From the NCBI GenBank assembly GCA_036558305.1, contig DATBFX010000105.1:1-34971 (forward strand): a stretch of DNA of 34,971 nucleotides. The letters are read 5' to 3'. This DNA is from DATBFX01 sp036558305. Its GTDB lineage: Bacteria; Chloroflexota; Chloroflexia; Thermomicrobiales; UBA6265. Of the stretch, positions 1 to 8,219 are shown piece after piece (positions within the stretch are counted from its first letter, which is position 1; every line of letters begins with the position of its first letter). The notes under the pieces were generated by a model. The model was given only the letters and a program-made list of their open reading frames with translations, made no database searches and had not been told where the DNA came from. The position numbers and the translations under genes were made by a program.

Positions 1-1
1 C

Positions 2-157
2 AACCGCGCCTACTCGCACCGGAAACCGCTCGTCCACTTCGCCACCCCCAGCTACGGCATGCCGATGAGTGACGCCGCTCGCTCCAGCCTGGTTCAACAG
101 GCTTATCTGGGTGAGCCCGGCGGGTACCCTCTGGGTGTTAGCCTCGGGCGTCCGTGA
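2..157 (+). CDS. C-terminal end of an unidentified protein (5' cut by window edge)
   Basis: An open frame enters from the left edge and stops at TGA 155-157, giving 51 visible residues (ending GVSLGRP). Its first half has C/G-ending codons like neighbouring real genes, and its stop lies 25 bp from the convergent stop of the glycosyltransferase at 183, a normal convergent spacing. I do not recognise the family. The last 15 codons have weaker codon bias and include an 18-base stretch (120-137) nearly identical to one at 25616-25633, so the true C-terminus may have been altered by a repeat, or the frame may be non-coding. Confidence 0.4.
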   Translation, partial: NRAYSHRKPLVHFATPSYGMPMSDAARSSLVQQAYLGEPGGYPLGVSLGRP

Positions 158-182
158 GCACAACTCTCGAATGAGGGCACGC

Positions 183-908
183 TTACCCCCTCCCCCCAAA
201 CCGCAACTGCCACACCATCACGATCGCCTCCGCCACGATGCGCCGCGACAGCTTCGACTTCCCGGCCACGCGATCCACGAACGTGATCGGCACCTCCACC
301 ACGCGGAACCCCTGCCGGATCGCCCGGTACGTCGTCTCGATCTGAAACACGTACCCGTCCGACCGAATCCGCTCCAGATCCAACGCCGCCAGCGTCTCTC
401 GCCGGTAGACCTTGAACCCGCCGGTCAAATCCGCGACCGACACACCCAACACCGCGTCGGCATAGAGCCCGCCGAGGCGACTGATCGCCCGCCGGTACAC
501 GGGCCAACCGCGCGTCTGCCCTCCCTCAACGTACCGCGAACCGAGCACCAAATCCGCCGCGGCCGCCGCCGCCACCAGCCGCACCAGGTCCGCCGGGTCG
601 TGCGAATGGTCGGCATCCATCGTCGCGATCAGATCGGGCGTCATCGCCAGCGCCCGCCGAAATCCATCGAGATACGCCGGCCCGATCCCCTGCTTCGACG
701 ACCGGTGCACGACGCTGACCCGCCCACCCGCGGCGATGGCCAGTTCATCGACCACCGCACCCGTCCCATCGGGTGAGTTGTCGTCGACCACCATGACGGA
801 ATAGCAAGGCCCGAGCGCAAGCACCGCCGGGATCAGCGTTCGGATGTTCTCGCGTTCGTTGTAGGTCGGGATGACGACGACGATCGCCGGTGCAACCGTC
901 GCCTCCAC
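183..908 (-). CDS. Polyprenol-phosphate mannose/glucose synthase-like glycosyltransferase family 2
   Basis: This 241-residue GT-A enzyme probably transfers a sugar from a nucleotide donor to polyprenyl phosphate at the inner membrane face. The N-terminus carries the family signature VIPTYNEREN (about residues 12-21), then the DD pair near 42-43, the metal-binding MDADHSHDP stretch (97-105), a TGGFKVYRR acceptor-loop motif and a final basic GKSKLS segment. There is no C-terminal membrane helix, as in the short, soluble-type dolichol-phosphate-mannose synthases. I chose the GTG at 908 because no ATG precedes the conserved strand; no strong Shine-Dalgarno is visible. It follows the response regulator by 17 bp and is probably co-transcribed with it. 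The sugar and acceptor cannot be read from sequence. Confidence 0.88.
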   Translation of the reverse strand: MEATVAPAIVVVIPTYNERENIRTLIPAVLALGPCYSVMVVDDNSPDGTGAVVDELAIAAGGRVSVVHRSSKQGIGPAYLDGFRRALAMTPDLIATMDADHSHDPADLVRLVAAAAAADLVLGSRYVEGGQTRGWPVYRRAISRLGGLYADAVLGVSVADLTGGFKVYRRETLAALDLERIRSDGYVFQIETTYRAIRQGFRVVEVPITFVDRVAGKSKLSRRIVAEAIVMVWQLRFGGRG

Positions 909-925
909 ATCGTGTTGGGGGCAGG

Positions 926-1309
926 TCAAGAGTCGTCTGGCCGCCGCCGTGACAGGTGGAAGGCCACCTGGGCGAGGAGCGCGTCGATGTCGAAGGGTTT
1001 GGCCAGCGCGGCGTCGGCGTCGGTCAACTCGTCCGATTGCTGCCGGATGTTGCGACCGGCCGACATCGCGACGATCGGGATGTCCGACGTCGACGGATCG
1101 TTCTTGAGCCGGCGGATCGCCGTCCCGCCGTCCACGCCGGGCAACATCACGTCCATCAGGATCAGGTCCGGACTCCACTCCTTGGCGAAGAGCAATCCTT
1201 GGGCACCGTCGCGCGCGATCGCGACCGTGTAGCCTTCGCCGACGAGGACGGCCTCGATCAAGTCTGCGACGGCGGGTTCGTCATCGACGATCAGGATTCG
1301 GCGCGGCAC
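926..1309 (-). CDS. Receiver-only response regulator (CheY-like)
   Basis: The 127-residue protein is a single receiver domain with no output domain. It begins RRILIVDDEPAV, with acidic residues D9, D10 and E11, the phosphoacceptor D53 in LILMDVMLPG, S83 in the MSAG switch region and K104 in the AKPF motif, so all catalytic residues are present. The GTG start at 1309 is supported by GAGGAGG five bases upstream. It lies downstream of murA and just upstream of the glycosyltransferase. No histidine kinase lies in the window, so the partner is unknown; phosphorylation-dependent protein-protein signalling is the usual role of such stand-alone receivers. Confidence 0.93.
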   Translation of the reverse strand: MPRRILIVDDEPAVADLIEAVLVGEGYTVAIARDGAQGLLFAKEWSPDLILMDVMLPGVDGGTAIRRLKNDPSTSDIPIVAMSAGRNIRQQSDELTDADAALAKPFDIDALLAQVAFHLSRRRPDDS

Positions 1310-1386
1310 CCGCCCCTCCTCGGGAGCTACGCCAGCGGTTTCGCCGGCGGCGTCCGTGCATGCGTTCGGCATTGTACGGCACAACG

Positions 1387-1462
1387 GAGTGGCAAGTGGC
1401 AAGTTGAAAGTGGCAAGTGATCAGCTCACCACTTGCCACCTGCCACTTGCCACTTGCCACTC
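1387..1462. repeat. Heptamer-built inverted repeat behind murA
   Basis: Two 33-base arms (1387-1419 and 1430-1462) pair at 30 of 33 positions around a 10-base loop. Each arm is an imperfect tandem of the seven-base word GTGGCAA. The outer end lies 2 bases after the murA stop codon. It could fold into a long RNA hairpin in the murA-to-regulator gap, and no T-run follows it. Confidence 0.9.
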
Positions 1463-1464
1463 GT

Positions 1465-2814
1465 TCAGGCAGGGACCGCAGACTCCGAGATCCGCCCGCC
1501 GAGGTGCCGCAGTTTGTCGACCATCCCCTCGTAACCGCGGTCGATGTGGTGCACGTCGGCGATCACCGTCAATCCCTCGGCGATCAGACCCGCCAGCACC
1601 ATCCCCGCACCGGCGCGGATGTCGAGCGCCTTCACGTGCGCGCCTCGCAGCGGCGTCGGCCCACTGATTTCGGCTTTGGTTCCGTATTTGTCCGGGGCGT
1701 ACTTCTCGACTTTGATGTCGGCACCCATCGCCACGAGCTGGTCGGTGTAGCGAAGGCGATCCTCGAATACCCGCTCCTTCAAGGTCGAAACGCCGTGTGC
1801 CTGGGTCATCAACACCGCGAACGCCGCCTGCACGTCGGTCGGAAATCCGGGGAACGGCAACGTCTGGATCTCGACGGCCCGCAATTTGCGCCCCGATCGG
1901 ACCAGCAGCGAATCCCCGCGCGACCAGACCTCCGCCCCCGCCTCCTCCAATTTGGCGCGGACCGGCAGCATGTCCGCCTCGCGCACCCGGTTCAACGTCA
2001 CCTCACCACCGGTGATCACCGCCGCAATCGCGTAGGTACCGGCCTCGAGCCGGTCCGGCAAAATCGATTCCGAGACACCGTGCAGCCGATCGACGCCCTC
2101 GACGACCACCGTCGGCGACCCGAGTCCCGAAATCCTCGCTCCCATCCGGTTCAGCATGTTGCCCAGCGCCACGATCTCCGGTTCGCACGACGCGTTCACG
2201 ATCGTCGTCCGGCCGTCGGCCAGCACCGCCGCCATCAGCAGGTTCTCGGTCCCCGTGTGGCTGGGATAGTCCATGTAGATGCTGGCGCCGCGCAGTCCGT
2301 TGGCCTTCGCCGCGATTTGGCGCTCCGAGACGTCGACCTCGGCCCCCATCAACCGGAAACCCCGCACGTCGACGTCGACCGGACGCGCCCCCAGTTGGCA
2401 TCCACCCGGCGTCGACGCCGTGAAACCGGCAAAGCGGCTCAGCAGCGGACCGGTGACGAGAAACGACGCCCGCATCTTCGCGACGAGTTCCGCCGGGGCG
2501 ACGGTGCTGGTGATCTCGGCCGCCCGTATCCAGATGCGGCGTTGCCCCTTATCGATCTCGACCTCGGCGCCTAACGACCGCAGGAGCGCGACCATCGTCC
2601 GGATGTCCGAGAGATCGGGAGCATTGGTTAGGACGCACTCCTCCTTGGTGAGGAGTGTCGCCGCCAGCAGGGGAAGCGCCGCATTCTTGGCGCCGCCGAT
2701 GGTGACCTCGCCGCGCAGCGGATTGCCGCCTTCGATCAACCACGTGCGGCGGCCGATCGAGGCGGTCGCCGCGGCGACGCCCGGGCGCTCCAGCGTCGTG
2801 GACATCGTCACCAT
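1465..2814 (-). CDS. murA: UDP-N-acetylglucosamine 1-carboxyvinyltransferase (MurA)
   Basis: MurA catalyses the first committed step of peptidoglycan synthesis, transferring enolpyruvate from phosphoenolpyruvate to UDP-GlcNAc in the cytoplasm. The 449-residue protein shows the GGAKNAALP motif with the catalytic lysine (about K43), the active-site cysteine C139 in GGCQLGARPVD (the fosfomycin target), FPTDVQAAF with the catalytic aspartate, and RAGAGMVLAGL near the end. It is about 30 residues longer than E. coli MurA because of an N-terminal tail. The ATG at 2814 is preceded by GAGGAG at good spacing. It lies 99 bp behind atpC and may be read from the ATP synthase transcript. Confidence 0.97.
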   Translation of the reverse strand: MVTMSTTLERPGVAAATASIGRRTWLIEGGNPLRGEVTIGGAKNAALPLLAATLLTKEECVLTNAPDLSDIRTMVALLRSLGAEVEIDKGQRRIWIRAAEITSTVAPAELVAKMRASFLVTGPLLSRFAGFTASTPGGCQLGARPVDVDVRGFRLMGAEVDVSERQIAAKANGLRGASIYMDYPSHTGTENLLMAAVLADGRTTIVNASCEPEIVALGNMLNRMGARISGLGSPTVVVEGVDRLHGVSESILPDRLEAGTYAIAAVITGGEVTLNRVREADMLPVRAKLEEAGAEVWSRGDSLLVRSGRKLRAVEIQTLPFPGFPTDVQAAFAVLMTQAHGVSTLKERVFEDRLRYTDQLVAMGADIKVEKYAPDKYGTKAEISGPTPLRGAHVKALDIRAGAGMVLAGLIAEGLTVIADVHHIDRGYEGMVDKLRHLGGRISESAVPA

Positions 2815-2913
2815 GCTCGGCTCCTCAGGCGTGGACGACCTCCGACCGCCACCTTCGGGAATCGTCAGGCGGCCACCGCGATCAGGGGAAGGTCGTCGCT
2901 GCGGGCACGGAGA

Positions 2914-3375
2914 CTATAGCTCGTTGTCGCCGGGTTCGCCCACCCCTGGCCCGGGCGCCCGCCGCCGGCTCGCCCGCCGCTGCCCGATCTGCAGGCGCAG
3001 GGTCGCCCGTCGCAACGCCGCCTCGGCCTGCGCCAACTCGATCGTCGACGCCCGGCGGGCGATCTCGGTCTGGGCCCGACCCCGCGCCGCCTCGGCCCGC
3101 CCGACGTCGATCTCCTCGGCCCGCTCCGCCGTGTCGGCCAGCACGACGACCTTCTCCGGCGTCACCTCCATGAACCCGCCGAACACGACCAGCGACTGCT
3201 CCCGGCCGGCCTTTTTCACGCGCAACTCGCCGGCCGCCAGCGTCGTGATCAACGGCGCATGCCGCGGCAGGATCCCCAGCACCCCATCCGACCCCGGCGC
3301 CACGACCATGTCCACGTCGTTCTCCGTGAACACCACCCGCTCGCCGGTGACAATTTCAACTTGGAGTTTCGCCAT
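2914..3375 (-). CDS. atpC: F1Fo-ATP synthase subunit epsilon
   Basis: Epsilon is the small central-stalk subunit that couples gamma to the c-ring and can inhibit ATP hydrolysis. The 153-residue product has the N-terminal beta-sandwich (KLQVEIVTGE, PGSDGVLGILPRHAPLIT, VFGGFMEV) and a C-terminal helical hairpin (about 88-140) rich in Ala, Glu and Arg. A basic tail ends in GEPGDNEL. I start at ATG 3375, not further upstream, because conserved sequence begins there. Its GTGAGG ribosome-binding stretch lies inside the arm of the inverted repeat that fills the atpD-atpC gap. Confidence 0.96.
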   Translation of the reverse strand: MAKLQVEIVTGERVVFTENDVDMVVAPGSDGVLGILPRHAPLITTLAAGELRVKKAGREQSLVVFGGFMEVTPEKVVVLADTAERAEEIDVGRAEAARGRAQTEIARRASTIELAQAEAALRRATLRLQIGQRRASRRRAPGPGVGEPGDNEL

Positions 3376-3381
3376 TGTCAG

Positions 3382-3527
3382 ACCCTCACCCCCTGCCCCC
3401 TCTCCCGGTGCGCGGGAGAGGGGAATCGTCGGAGGCGTCGATCGATGGCAACCTGATCGGACCCTGGGCAAAGCGCTCGTGATCCCCCCTCTCCCGCGCA
3501 CCGGGAGAGGGGGCAGGGGGTGAGGGT
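3382..3527. repeat. Perfect 42-bp inverted repeat between atpD and atpC
   Basis: Arms 3382-3423 and 3486-3527 are exact reverse complements over 42 bases, separated by 62 bases. Each arm contains its own smaller palindrome (CCCTCTCCCGG...GGGAGAGGG). The right end sits 3 bases behind the atpD stop codon. The left arm reaches to within a few bases of the atpC start and supplies its purine-rich ribosome-binding stretch. This sequence class resembles REP-like elements seen in many GC-rich genomes. Confidence 0.95.
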
Positions 3528-3530
3528 AAC

Positions 3531-4952
3531 CTACCGCCCGCCCGCCGCCATCCGTTCCGCCGCCGCCACCACCATGTCGATGTTGCCGGCGTACATGAAC
3601 GCCTGCTCCGGCAGCCCGTCGTGCCGCCCCTCAAGGATCTCTTTGAAGCTGCGCACCGTTTCTTCCCGCGGCACGTACTGGCCCGGCGTGCCGGTGAACT
3701 GCTCCGCCGTGAAGAACGGCTGCGAGAAAAAGCGCTCGATCCGCCGCGCCCGGTCGACCGTCTGCCGGTCGTCCGGACTCAGTTCTTCGACGCCGAGGAT
3801 GGCGATGATGTCCTGGAGATCGCGATACCGTTGCAGGACCCGCTGCACCTCGCGCGCGACCTCGTAATGCTCCTGCCCGACGACGTTCGGGTCGAGGATC
3901 CGCGAGGTCGAGGCCAGCGGATCGACCGCCGGGTAGATGCCGCGCTCGGCGATCGACCGTTCGAGCGCGATCGTGGCGTCGAGGTGGGCGAACACCGTCG
4001 CCGGCGCCGGATCGGTGTAGTCGTCGGCGGGCACGTAGACCGCCTGGACCGAGGTGATCGAGCCCTTCGTGGTCGAGGTGATCCGCTCTTGCAGCTGCCC
4101 CATCTCGGTCGCCAGCGTCGGTTGGTAACCGACGGCGCTCGGCATCCGGCCGAGCAGTGCCGACACCTCGGACCCGGCCTGCACGAAGCGGAAGATGTTG
4201 TCGATGAACAGGAGGACGTCGCGGCCCTCGTCGCGGAAGTATTCGGCCATCGTCAGACCGGTCAGGCCCACCCGCAGGCGCGCCCCCGGCGGTTCGTTCA
4301 TCTGCCCGAAGACCATGACGGTCTTGTCGATGACGCCCGATTCCCGCATCTCGCGGTAGAGCTGCGTCCCTTCGCGGGTCCGCTCGCCCACGCCGCTGAA
4401 GACCGAGTAGCCGCCGTGCTCGGCCGCGATACTCCGGATCAGCTCGGTGATGATGACCGTCTTGCCGACACCGGCGCCGCCGAAAACGCCGGTCTTGCCG
4501 CCCTTCGTAAACGGCGCGACCAGGTCGATGACTTTGATGCCCGTCTCGAAAACCTCGACCTGGGTGGACTGATCCTCGAACGTCGGCGCCGGCCGGTGGA
4601 TCGGATACGCCGTCTTGACCTCGACCGGCCCCGCCTGGTCGATCGGCTCCCCCACCACGTTCAGAATGCGCCCCAACGTCTCCGGTCCCACCGGCACCGT
4701 GATCGGTGCCCCGACGTCGGTCACCGCCATCCCGCGCCGCAGGCCATCGGTGGAACTCATGGCGACGGCGCGCACCCAGTCGTTGCCGAGGTGCTGCTGG
4801 ACCTCCAACGTCAGGGTGTGCCCATCGTCGAAGGTGACCTGCACGCCGTTGTAGATCTCCGGCAGGTGCTCCGGCGGAAACTCGATGTCGACGACCGCGC
4901 CGGTGACCTGGACGATCGTCCCCGTGACCGCCGCGGGAGCTGAGGCAACCAT
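3531..4952 (-). CDS. atpD: F1Fo-ATP synthase subunit beta
   Basis: Beta carries the catalytic nucleotide sites of F1. The 473-residue protein has the N-terminal barrel (GTIVQVTGAVVDIEF), Walker A GGAGVGKT (about 158-165), the catalytic GERTREG loop, Walker B VLLFIDNIFRF, the ALLGRMPSAVGYQPTL segment and a C-terminal helical domain. The DELSEED-type loop reads EELSPDD here. The start at ATG 4952 is fixed by AAGGAG six bases upstream and by conserved sequence following; an upstream in-frame extension has no support. It lies 40 bp behind atpG. Confidence 0.98.
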   Translation of the reverse strand: MVASAPAAVTGTIVQVTGAVVDIEFPPEHLPEIYNGVQVTFDDGHTLTLEVQQHLGNDWVRAVAMSSTDGLRRGMAVTDVGAPITVPVGPETLGRILNVVGEPIDQAGPVEVKTAYPIHRPAPTFEDQSTQVEVFETGIKVIDLVAPFTKGGKTGVFGGAGVGKTVIITELIRSIAAEHGGYSVFSGVGERTREGTQLYREMRESGVIDKTVMVFGQMNEPPGARLRVGLTGLTMAEYFRDEGRDVLLFIDNIFRFVQAGSEVSALLGRMPSAVGYQPTLATEMGQLQERITSTTKGSITSVQAVYVPADDYTDPAPATVFAHLDATIALERSIAERGIYPAVDPLASTSRILDPNVVGQEHYEVAREVQRVLQRYRDLQDIIAILGVEELSPDDRQTVDRARRIERFFSQPFFTAEQFTGTPGQYVPREETVRSFKEILEGRHDGLPEQAFMYAGNIDMVVAAAERMAAGGR

Positions 4953-4992
4953 CGGTAACTCCTTCGTGGCAGCGGCCAGCCCGAACCTGCCG

Positions 4993-5865
4993 CTACTCTT
5001 GCCCGCCGAGGGCGTTCGCACCGGCGGCAATTTCCGAAACTTCGCGCGTGATCTGTGCCTGCCGCGCCTTGTTGTACGAGAGCGTCAGATCCGACACCAG
5101 ATCGCGCGCATTCTGCGACGCGTTCCGCATCGCCACCATCCGCGCCGAGTGCTCGGACGCGATCGACTCCAGGATCGCCTGGTAAAGCTGGATCTCGACG
5201 AATCGCGGCAGCAAACTTTCGAGCACCGCCGCCGGACTCGGCTCGAAGATGTAATCCGTATAGGCGCCGCCGCCCTCCGGCGCCACGATCGGCAGGATCT
5301 GTCTGACCTCCGGCACCTGCGACAGCGTGTTCACGAACCGCGGGAACACGACGAACACCGCGTCGGCCCGCCCCGCCAGAAAGTCGTCGAGCGCGACCTG
5401 GGCGATCGGCCGGATGTCGTCGAGCGAGACGTTGTCGCCGAGCCCGGTGAACTCGGCCACCAGGTCCTGCCGCGTCCGCACCATGAAGTCGCGGCCCTTC
5501 TTCCCGGCCGCGATCACCCGCACCGGCACCCCGGCCTCGTTCAGGATGTAGCGGCTCGCTCGCCGGATGATGTTCGAATTGAGCGGCCCCGTCAGACCTT
5601 TATCGGGCGTGATCACGATCACTTCGGACCGCGTCACCTCCCGCTGCGCCAGCAACGGGAACTGCGTCAGCGCCTCCCGATCCGACTGCAACGCCGCGAG
5701 ATCGCCGATCACCGCCCGCAACCGTTCGGAATACGGCCGGCTCGCCAGCACCCGCTGTTGCGCGCGCCGGAACTTCGACGCCGAAACCATCTCCATCGCC
5801 CGCGTAATCTGGGAGATGTTCCGCACCGACCTGATCCGGCGCCTGATCTCGCGTGGACTCGCCAC
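4993..5865 (-). CDS. atpG: F1Fo-ATP synthase subunit gamma
   Basis: Gamma is the rotating central shaft of F1. The 290-residue protein begins ASPREIRRRIRSVRNISQITRAMEMVSASK, the family's N-terminal coiled-coil helix, and ends with the matching helix (ARMVAMRNASQNA and LTLSYNKARQAQITREVSEI), which together form the shaft. The middle Rossmann-like domain includes ITPDKGLTGPLNSNI. The GTG start at 5865 follows GGAGGAG. Length is typical for the family. It follows atpA after a gap filled by a heptamer inverted repeat. Confidence 0.97.
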   Translation of the reverse strand: MASPREIRRRIRSVRNISQITRAMEMVSASKFRRAQQRVLASRPYSERLRAVIGDLAALQSDREALTQFPLLAQREVTRSEVIVITPDKGLTGPLNSNIIRRASRYILNEAGVPVRVIAAGKKGRDFMVRTRQDLVAEFTGLGDNVSLDDIRPIAQVALDDFLAGRADAVFVVFPRFVNTLSQVPEVRQILPIVAPEGGGAYTDYIFEPSPAAVLESLLPRFVEIQLYQAILESIASEHSARMVAMRNASQNARDLVSDLTLSYNKARQAQITREVSEIAAGANALGGQE

Positions 5866-5883
5866 GTTCTCCTCCGAACGTTT

Positions 5884-5955
5884 GGGCGGAAGGCGGAAGG
5901 CGGAAGGCGGAATCGCTCGTCTCTGGTCCGCCCTCCGCCTTCCGCCTTCCGCCTT
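5884..5955. repeat. Heptamer-built inverted repeat between atpA and atpG
   Basis: The left side holds four near-perfect copies of the seven-base word GGCGGAA (5884-5911) and the right side the complementary series (5930-5955). At least 23 bases pair perfectly (5889-5911 with 5934-5956). The right end touches the first base of the atpA stop codon on the transcribed strand. Confidence 0.92.
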
Positions 5956-7485
5956 CTAGGCTGCCGCCTTGCTCGCCCACTGCGAACCCGCCTTGAAGTT
6001 CTCGACCGCTTTCCGCAGCGCGGCGACCAGATCGTCCTTGAGTTCCTTCTCGGTCGCGATCCGCTGCAAAATGTCGCTGTGCGCCGACCGCAGGTATTCG
6101 AGCGCCTGGTCCTCGAAGGCCCGCACCTGATCGACCGCCACGTCGTCCAGGTAACCGTTCGTCGCGATCCAGAGGACCGCCACCTGCTCCTCGACCGGCA
6201 TCGGCTGGTACTGCCCCTGCTTCAGCACCTCGGTCAACCGCGACCCGCGGTCGAGTTGCGCCTTCGTCTGCGGATCGAGGTCGGAACCGAACTGCGCGAA
6301 CGCCGCCAGCGACCGGAACGACGCGAGGTCGAGCCGGAGCCGACCGGCCACCTGCCGCATCGCCTTGATTTGGGCGGCGCCACCGACGCGCGAGACGGAC
6401 AGACCGGCGTTCACCGCCGGCCGCACGCCGGCGTAGAACAGGTCCGCCTCCATAAAGATTTGACCGTCCGTGATCGAGATGACGTTGGTCGGGATGTACG
6501 CCGAGATGTCGCCGGCCTGCGTCTCGATCAGCGGCAACGCCGTCAGCGTCCCTCCGCCCAGGTCGTCGCGCAGACGTGCCGCCCGCTCCAACAACCGTGA
6601 GTGCAGGTAGAACACGTCCCCCGGATACGCCTCGCGCCCCGGCGGTCGCCGCAGCAAGAGCGAGACCTGCCGGTACGCCCAGGCGTGTTTCGACAGGTCG
6701 TCGTAGACCACCAGGGCGTGCTTGCCGGTCTCCATAAACTCCTCGCCCATCGCGCACCCGGCAAACGGCGCGATGTACTGGAGCGGCGCCGGATCGGCGG
6801 CCGAGGCGACGACGACGATCGTGTGCGCCATCGCCCCGTGCTCTTCCAGGACTCGCACTGCCTGGGCGACCTGGGCCCGCTTCTGCCCGATCGCCACGTA
6901 GATGCAGATGACGTCCTTGCCCTTCTGGTTGATGATGGTGTCGAGCACGACCGCCGTCTTCCCGGTCTGGCGGTCGCCGATGATCAACTCGCGCTGACCC
7001 CGCCCGATCGGCACCATCGAGTCGATCGCCTTGAGACCGGTCTGCAGCGCGGTATCGACGTCCTGGCGCAGCACGACGCCCGGCGCGATCCGCTCGATCG
7101 GCCGCGTCTTGTCCGTTTGGATCGGCCCCTTGCCGTCGATCGGCTGCCCGAGCGCGTTCACGACGCGCCCGACCAGGGCATCCCCGACCGGCACCGACGA
7201 GATGCGACCGGTCGTCCGCACCTCGTCGCCCTCCTCGATGTCGGTGTACTCACCCATGATGATGATACCGACCGAGTCCTCTTCCAGGTTGAGCGCCATC
7301 CCGAGCGTGCCGTTCTTCGCGAACTCGACCAGCTCGCTCGACATTACCTGGCTCAACCCGTAGGCCCGCGCGATCCCGTCGCCGACCTCGACCACCTGGC
7401 CGACGTTCGTGATCGTCGCCTGGTCCTGAAACCCGGCGATCTGCTCCTTCAACAAACTGCTGATCTCGGTTGCGCTTACGACCAT
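5956..7485 (-). CDS. atpA: F1Fo-ATP synthase subunit alpha
   Basis: Alpha provides the non-catalytic nucleotide sites and the arginine finger of F1. The 509-residue protein has VGQVVEVGDGIARAYGL at the N-terminal barrel, Walker A GDRQTGKT (170-177), the QKRAQVAQ loop, ALVVYDDLSKHAWAYRQVSLLLRRPPGREAYPGD split over the nucleotide domain, and the VSRVGGAAQ arginine-finger region. The ATG at 7485 is preceded by a GGGGGA stretch. Length is normal. Palindromic repeats flank the gene on both sides. Confidence 0.98.
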   Translation of the reverse strand: MVVSATEISSLLKEQIAGFQDQATITNVGQVVEVGDGIARAYGLSQVMSSELVEFAKNGTLGMALNLEEDSVGIIIMGEYTDIEEGDEVRTTGRISSVPVGDALVGRVVNALGQPIDGKGPIQTDKTRPIERIAPGVVLRQDVDTALQTGLKAIDSMVPIGRGQRELIIGDRQTGKTAVVLDTIINQKGKDVICIYVAIGQKRAQVAQAVRVLEEHGAMAHTIVVVASAADPAPLQYIAPFAGCAMGEEFMETGKHALVVYDDLSKHAWAYRQVSLLLRRPPGREAYPGDVFYLHSRLLERAARLRDDLGGGTLTALPLIETQAGDISAYIPTNVISITDGQIFMEADLFYAGVRPAVNAGLSVSRVGGAAQIKAMRQVAGRLRLDLASFRSLAAFAQFGSDLDPQTKAQLDRGSRLTEVLKQGQYQPMPVEEQVAVLWIATNGYLDDVAVDQVRAFEDQALEYLRSAHSDILQRIATEKELKDDLVAALRKAVENFKAGSQWASKAAA

Positions 7486-7496
7486 CGTCGTCCCCC

Positions 7497-7592
7497 AGTC
7501 GTCAGTCGTCAGTCGTCAGTCGTTAGAAGTCGTCTGTCCGTCTGCCCGCCTATCCGTCTCTACTGACGACTGACGACTAACGACTGACGACT
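7497..7592. repeat. Heptamer-built inverted repeat between atpH and atpA
   Basis: Arms 7497-7526 and 7563-7592 pair at 28 of 30 positions. Each arm is a tandem of the seven-base word GTCGTCA with occasional C-to-T changes (GTCGTTA). The right end is 3 bases behind the atpH stop codon. The loop (7527-7562) is pyrimidine-rich. Confidence 0.92.
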
Positions 7593-7595
7593 ACG

Positions 7596-8129
7596 TCACG
7601 CCGTCGCCGCGAGGCGAGCCCGCAAGCGCCGCAATTGGTTGATCACGCTCCCGTCGATCAGCCGGTCGCCGACGCGGGCGATCACGCCGCCGATGATCGC
7701 GGGATCGGTATTGAGCCGGAGTTGGACGCTCTTGCCGACGAGTTTGCTCAGTTGGGCGCGCACCATCTCCTGCTCGGTCGGTCCCAGCGGTTCGGCGGTC
7801 GTCACCTCGGCGATGACGATCCCCCGCTCCTCCATCACCGCCGCCCCGTAGAGCTGCGCCAGATCCGGAATGATCGACACCCGCTGCCGCTGGATCAGCA
7901 GGTGCGCCAGATTCCTCGCCTCCGGTTGCGCCGACGCGAGGACGCGATCCACCAGACCCAGCTTCTGCGCCTCCGGCACCGCCGGACTCGACAGCGCCTC
8001 CGCCGCCCGCGGATCGCCCATCAAATCGTTGAGAAGCGCCAGGTCGTCGAGCCAGCGGTCGATCGTCCCGCGCTCCTTGGCCAAACCGAACACGGCCTGC
8101 GCGTACCGTTTCGCCGCGCCGCTCGCCAT
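7596..8129 (-). CDS. atpH: F1Fo-ATP synthase subunit delta
   Basis: Delta (OSCP-like) ties the peripheral stalk to the top of F1. The 177-residue protein has the N-terminal helical domain (AAKRYAQAVFGLAKERG) and the C-terminal beta/helix domain with ITAEV-like IVIAEVTTAEPL and the conserved DPAIIGGVIARVGDRLIDGSVINQLRRL block. The ATG at 8129 has GGAGG five bases upstream. Length matches the family. It lies between atpF and atpA as in the canonical operon. Confidence 0.96.
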   Translation of the reverse strand: MASGAAKRYAQAVFGLAKERGTIDRWLDDLALLNDLMGDPRAAEALSSPAVPEAQKLGLVDRVLASAQPEARNLAHLLIQRQRVSIIPDLAQLYGAAVMEERGIVIAEVTTAEPLGPTEQEMVRAQLSKLVGKSVQLRLNTDPAIIGGVIARVGDRLIDGSVINQLRRLRARLAATA

Positions 8130-8145
8130 ACCCGCCTCCGAGAGT

Positions 8146-8216
8146 TACAAGTAGCAAGTGGCAAGTGACAAGTCACGAATCGCTCACTTGCAACTTGTCA
8201 CTTTCCACTTGCCACT
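8146..8216. repeat. Heptamer-built inverted repeat between atpF and atpH
   Basis: The left arm has four degenerate copies of CAAGTNN (units CAAGTAG, CAAGTGG, CAAGTGA, CAAGTCA). Bases 8150-8173 pair with 8193-8216 at 22 of 24 positions. The right end is 3 bases behind the atpF stop codon. The word is related to the one behind murA (GTGGCAA). Confidence 0.9.
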
Positions 8217-8219
8217 CCG

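Noticed and set aside
3621..6600. Long open frames on the plus strand opposite atpD, atpG and atpA
   Set aside because: They mirror the codon bias of the real genes, are His/Arg/Asp-rich and have no known domains or ribosome-binding sites.
7497..7592. Possible CRISPR-like array
   Set aside because: The repeats are seven-base tandems forming a palindrome, with no spacers and no cas genes.
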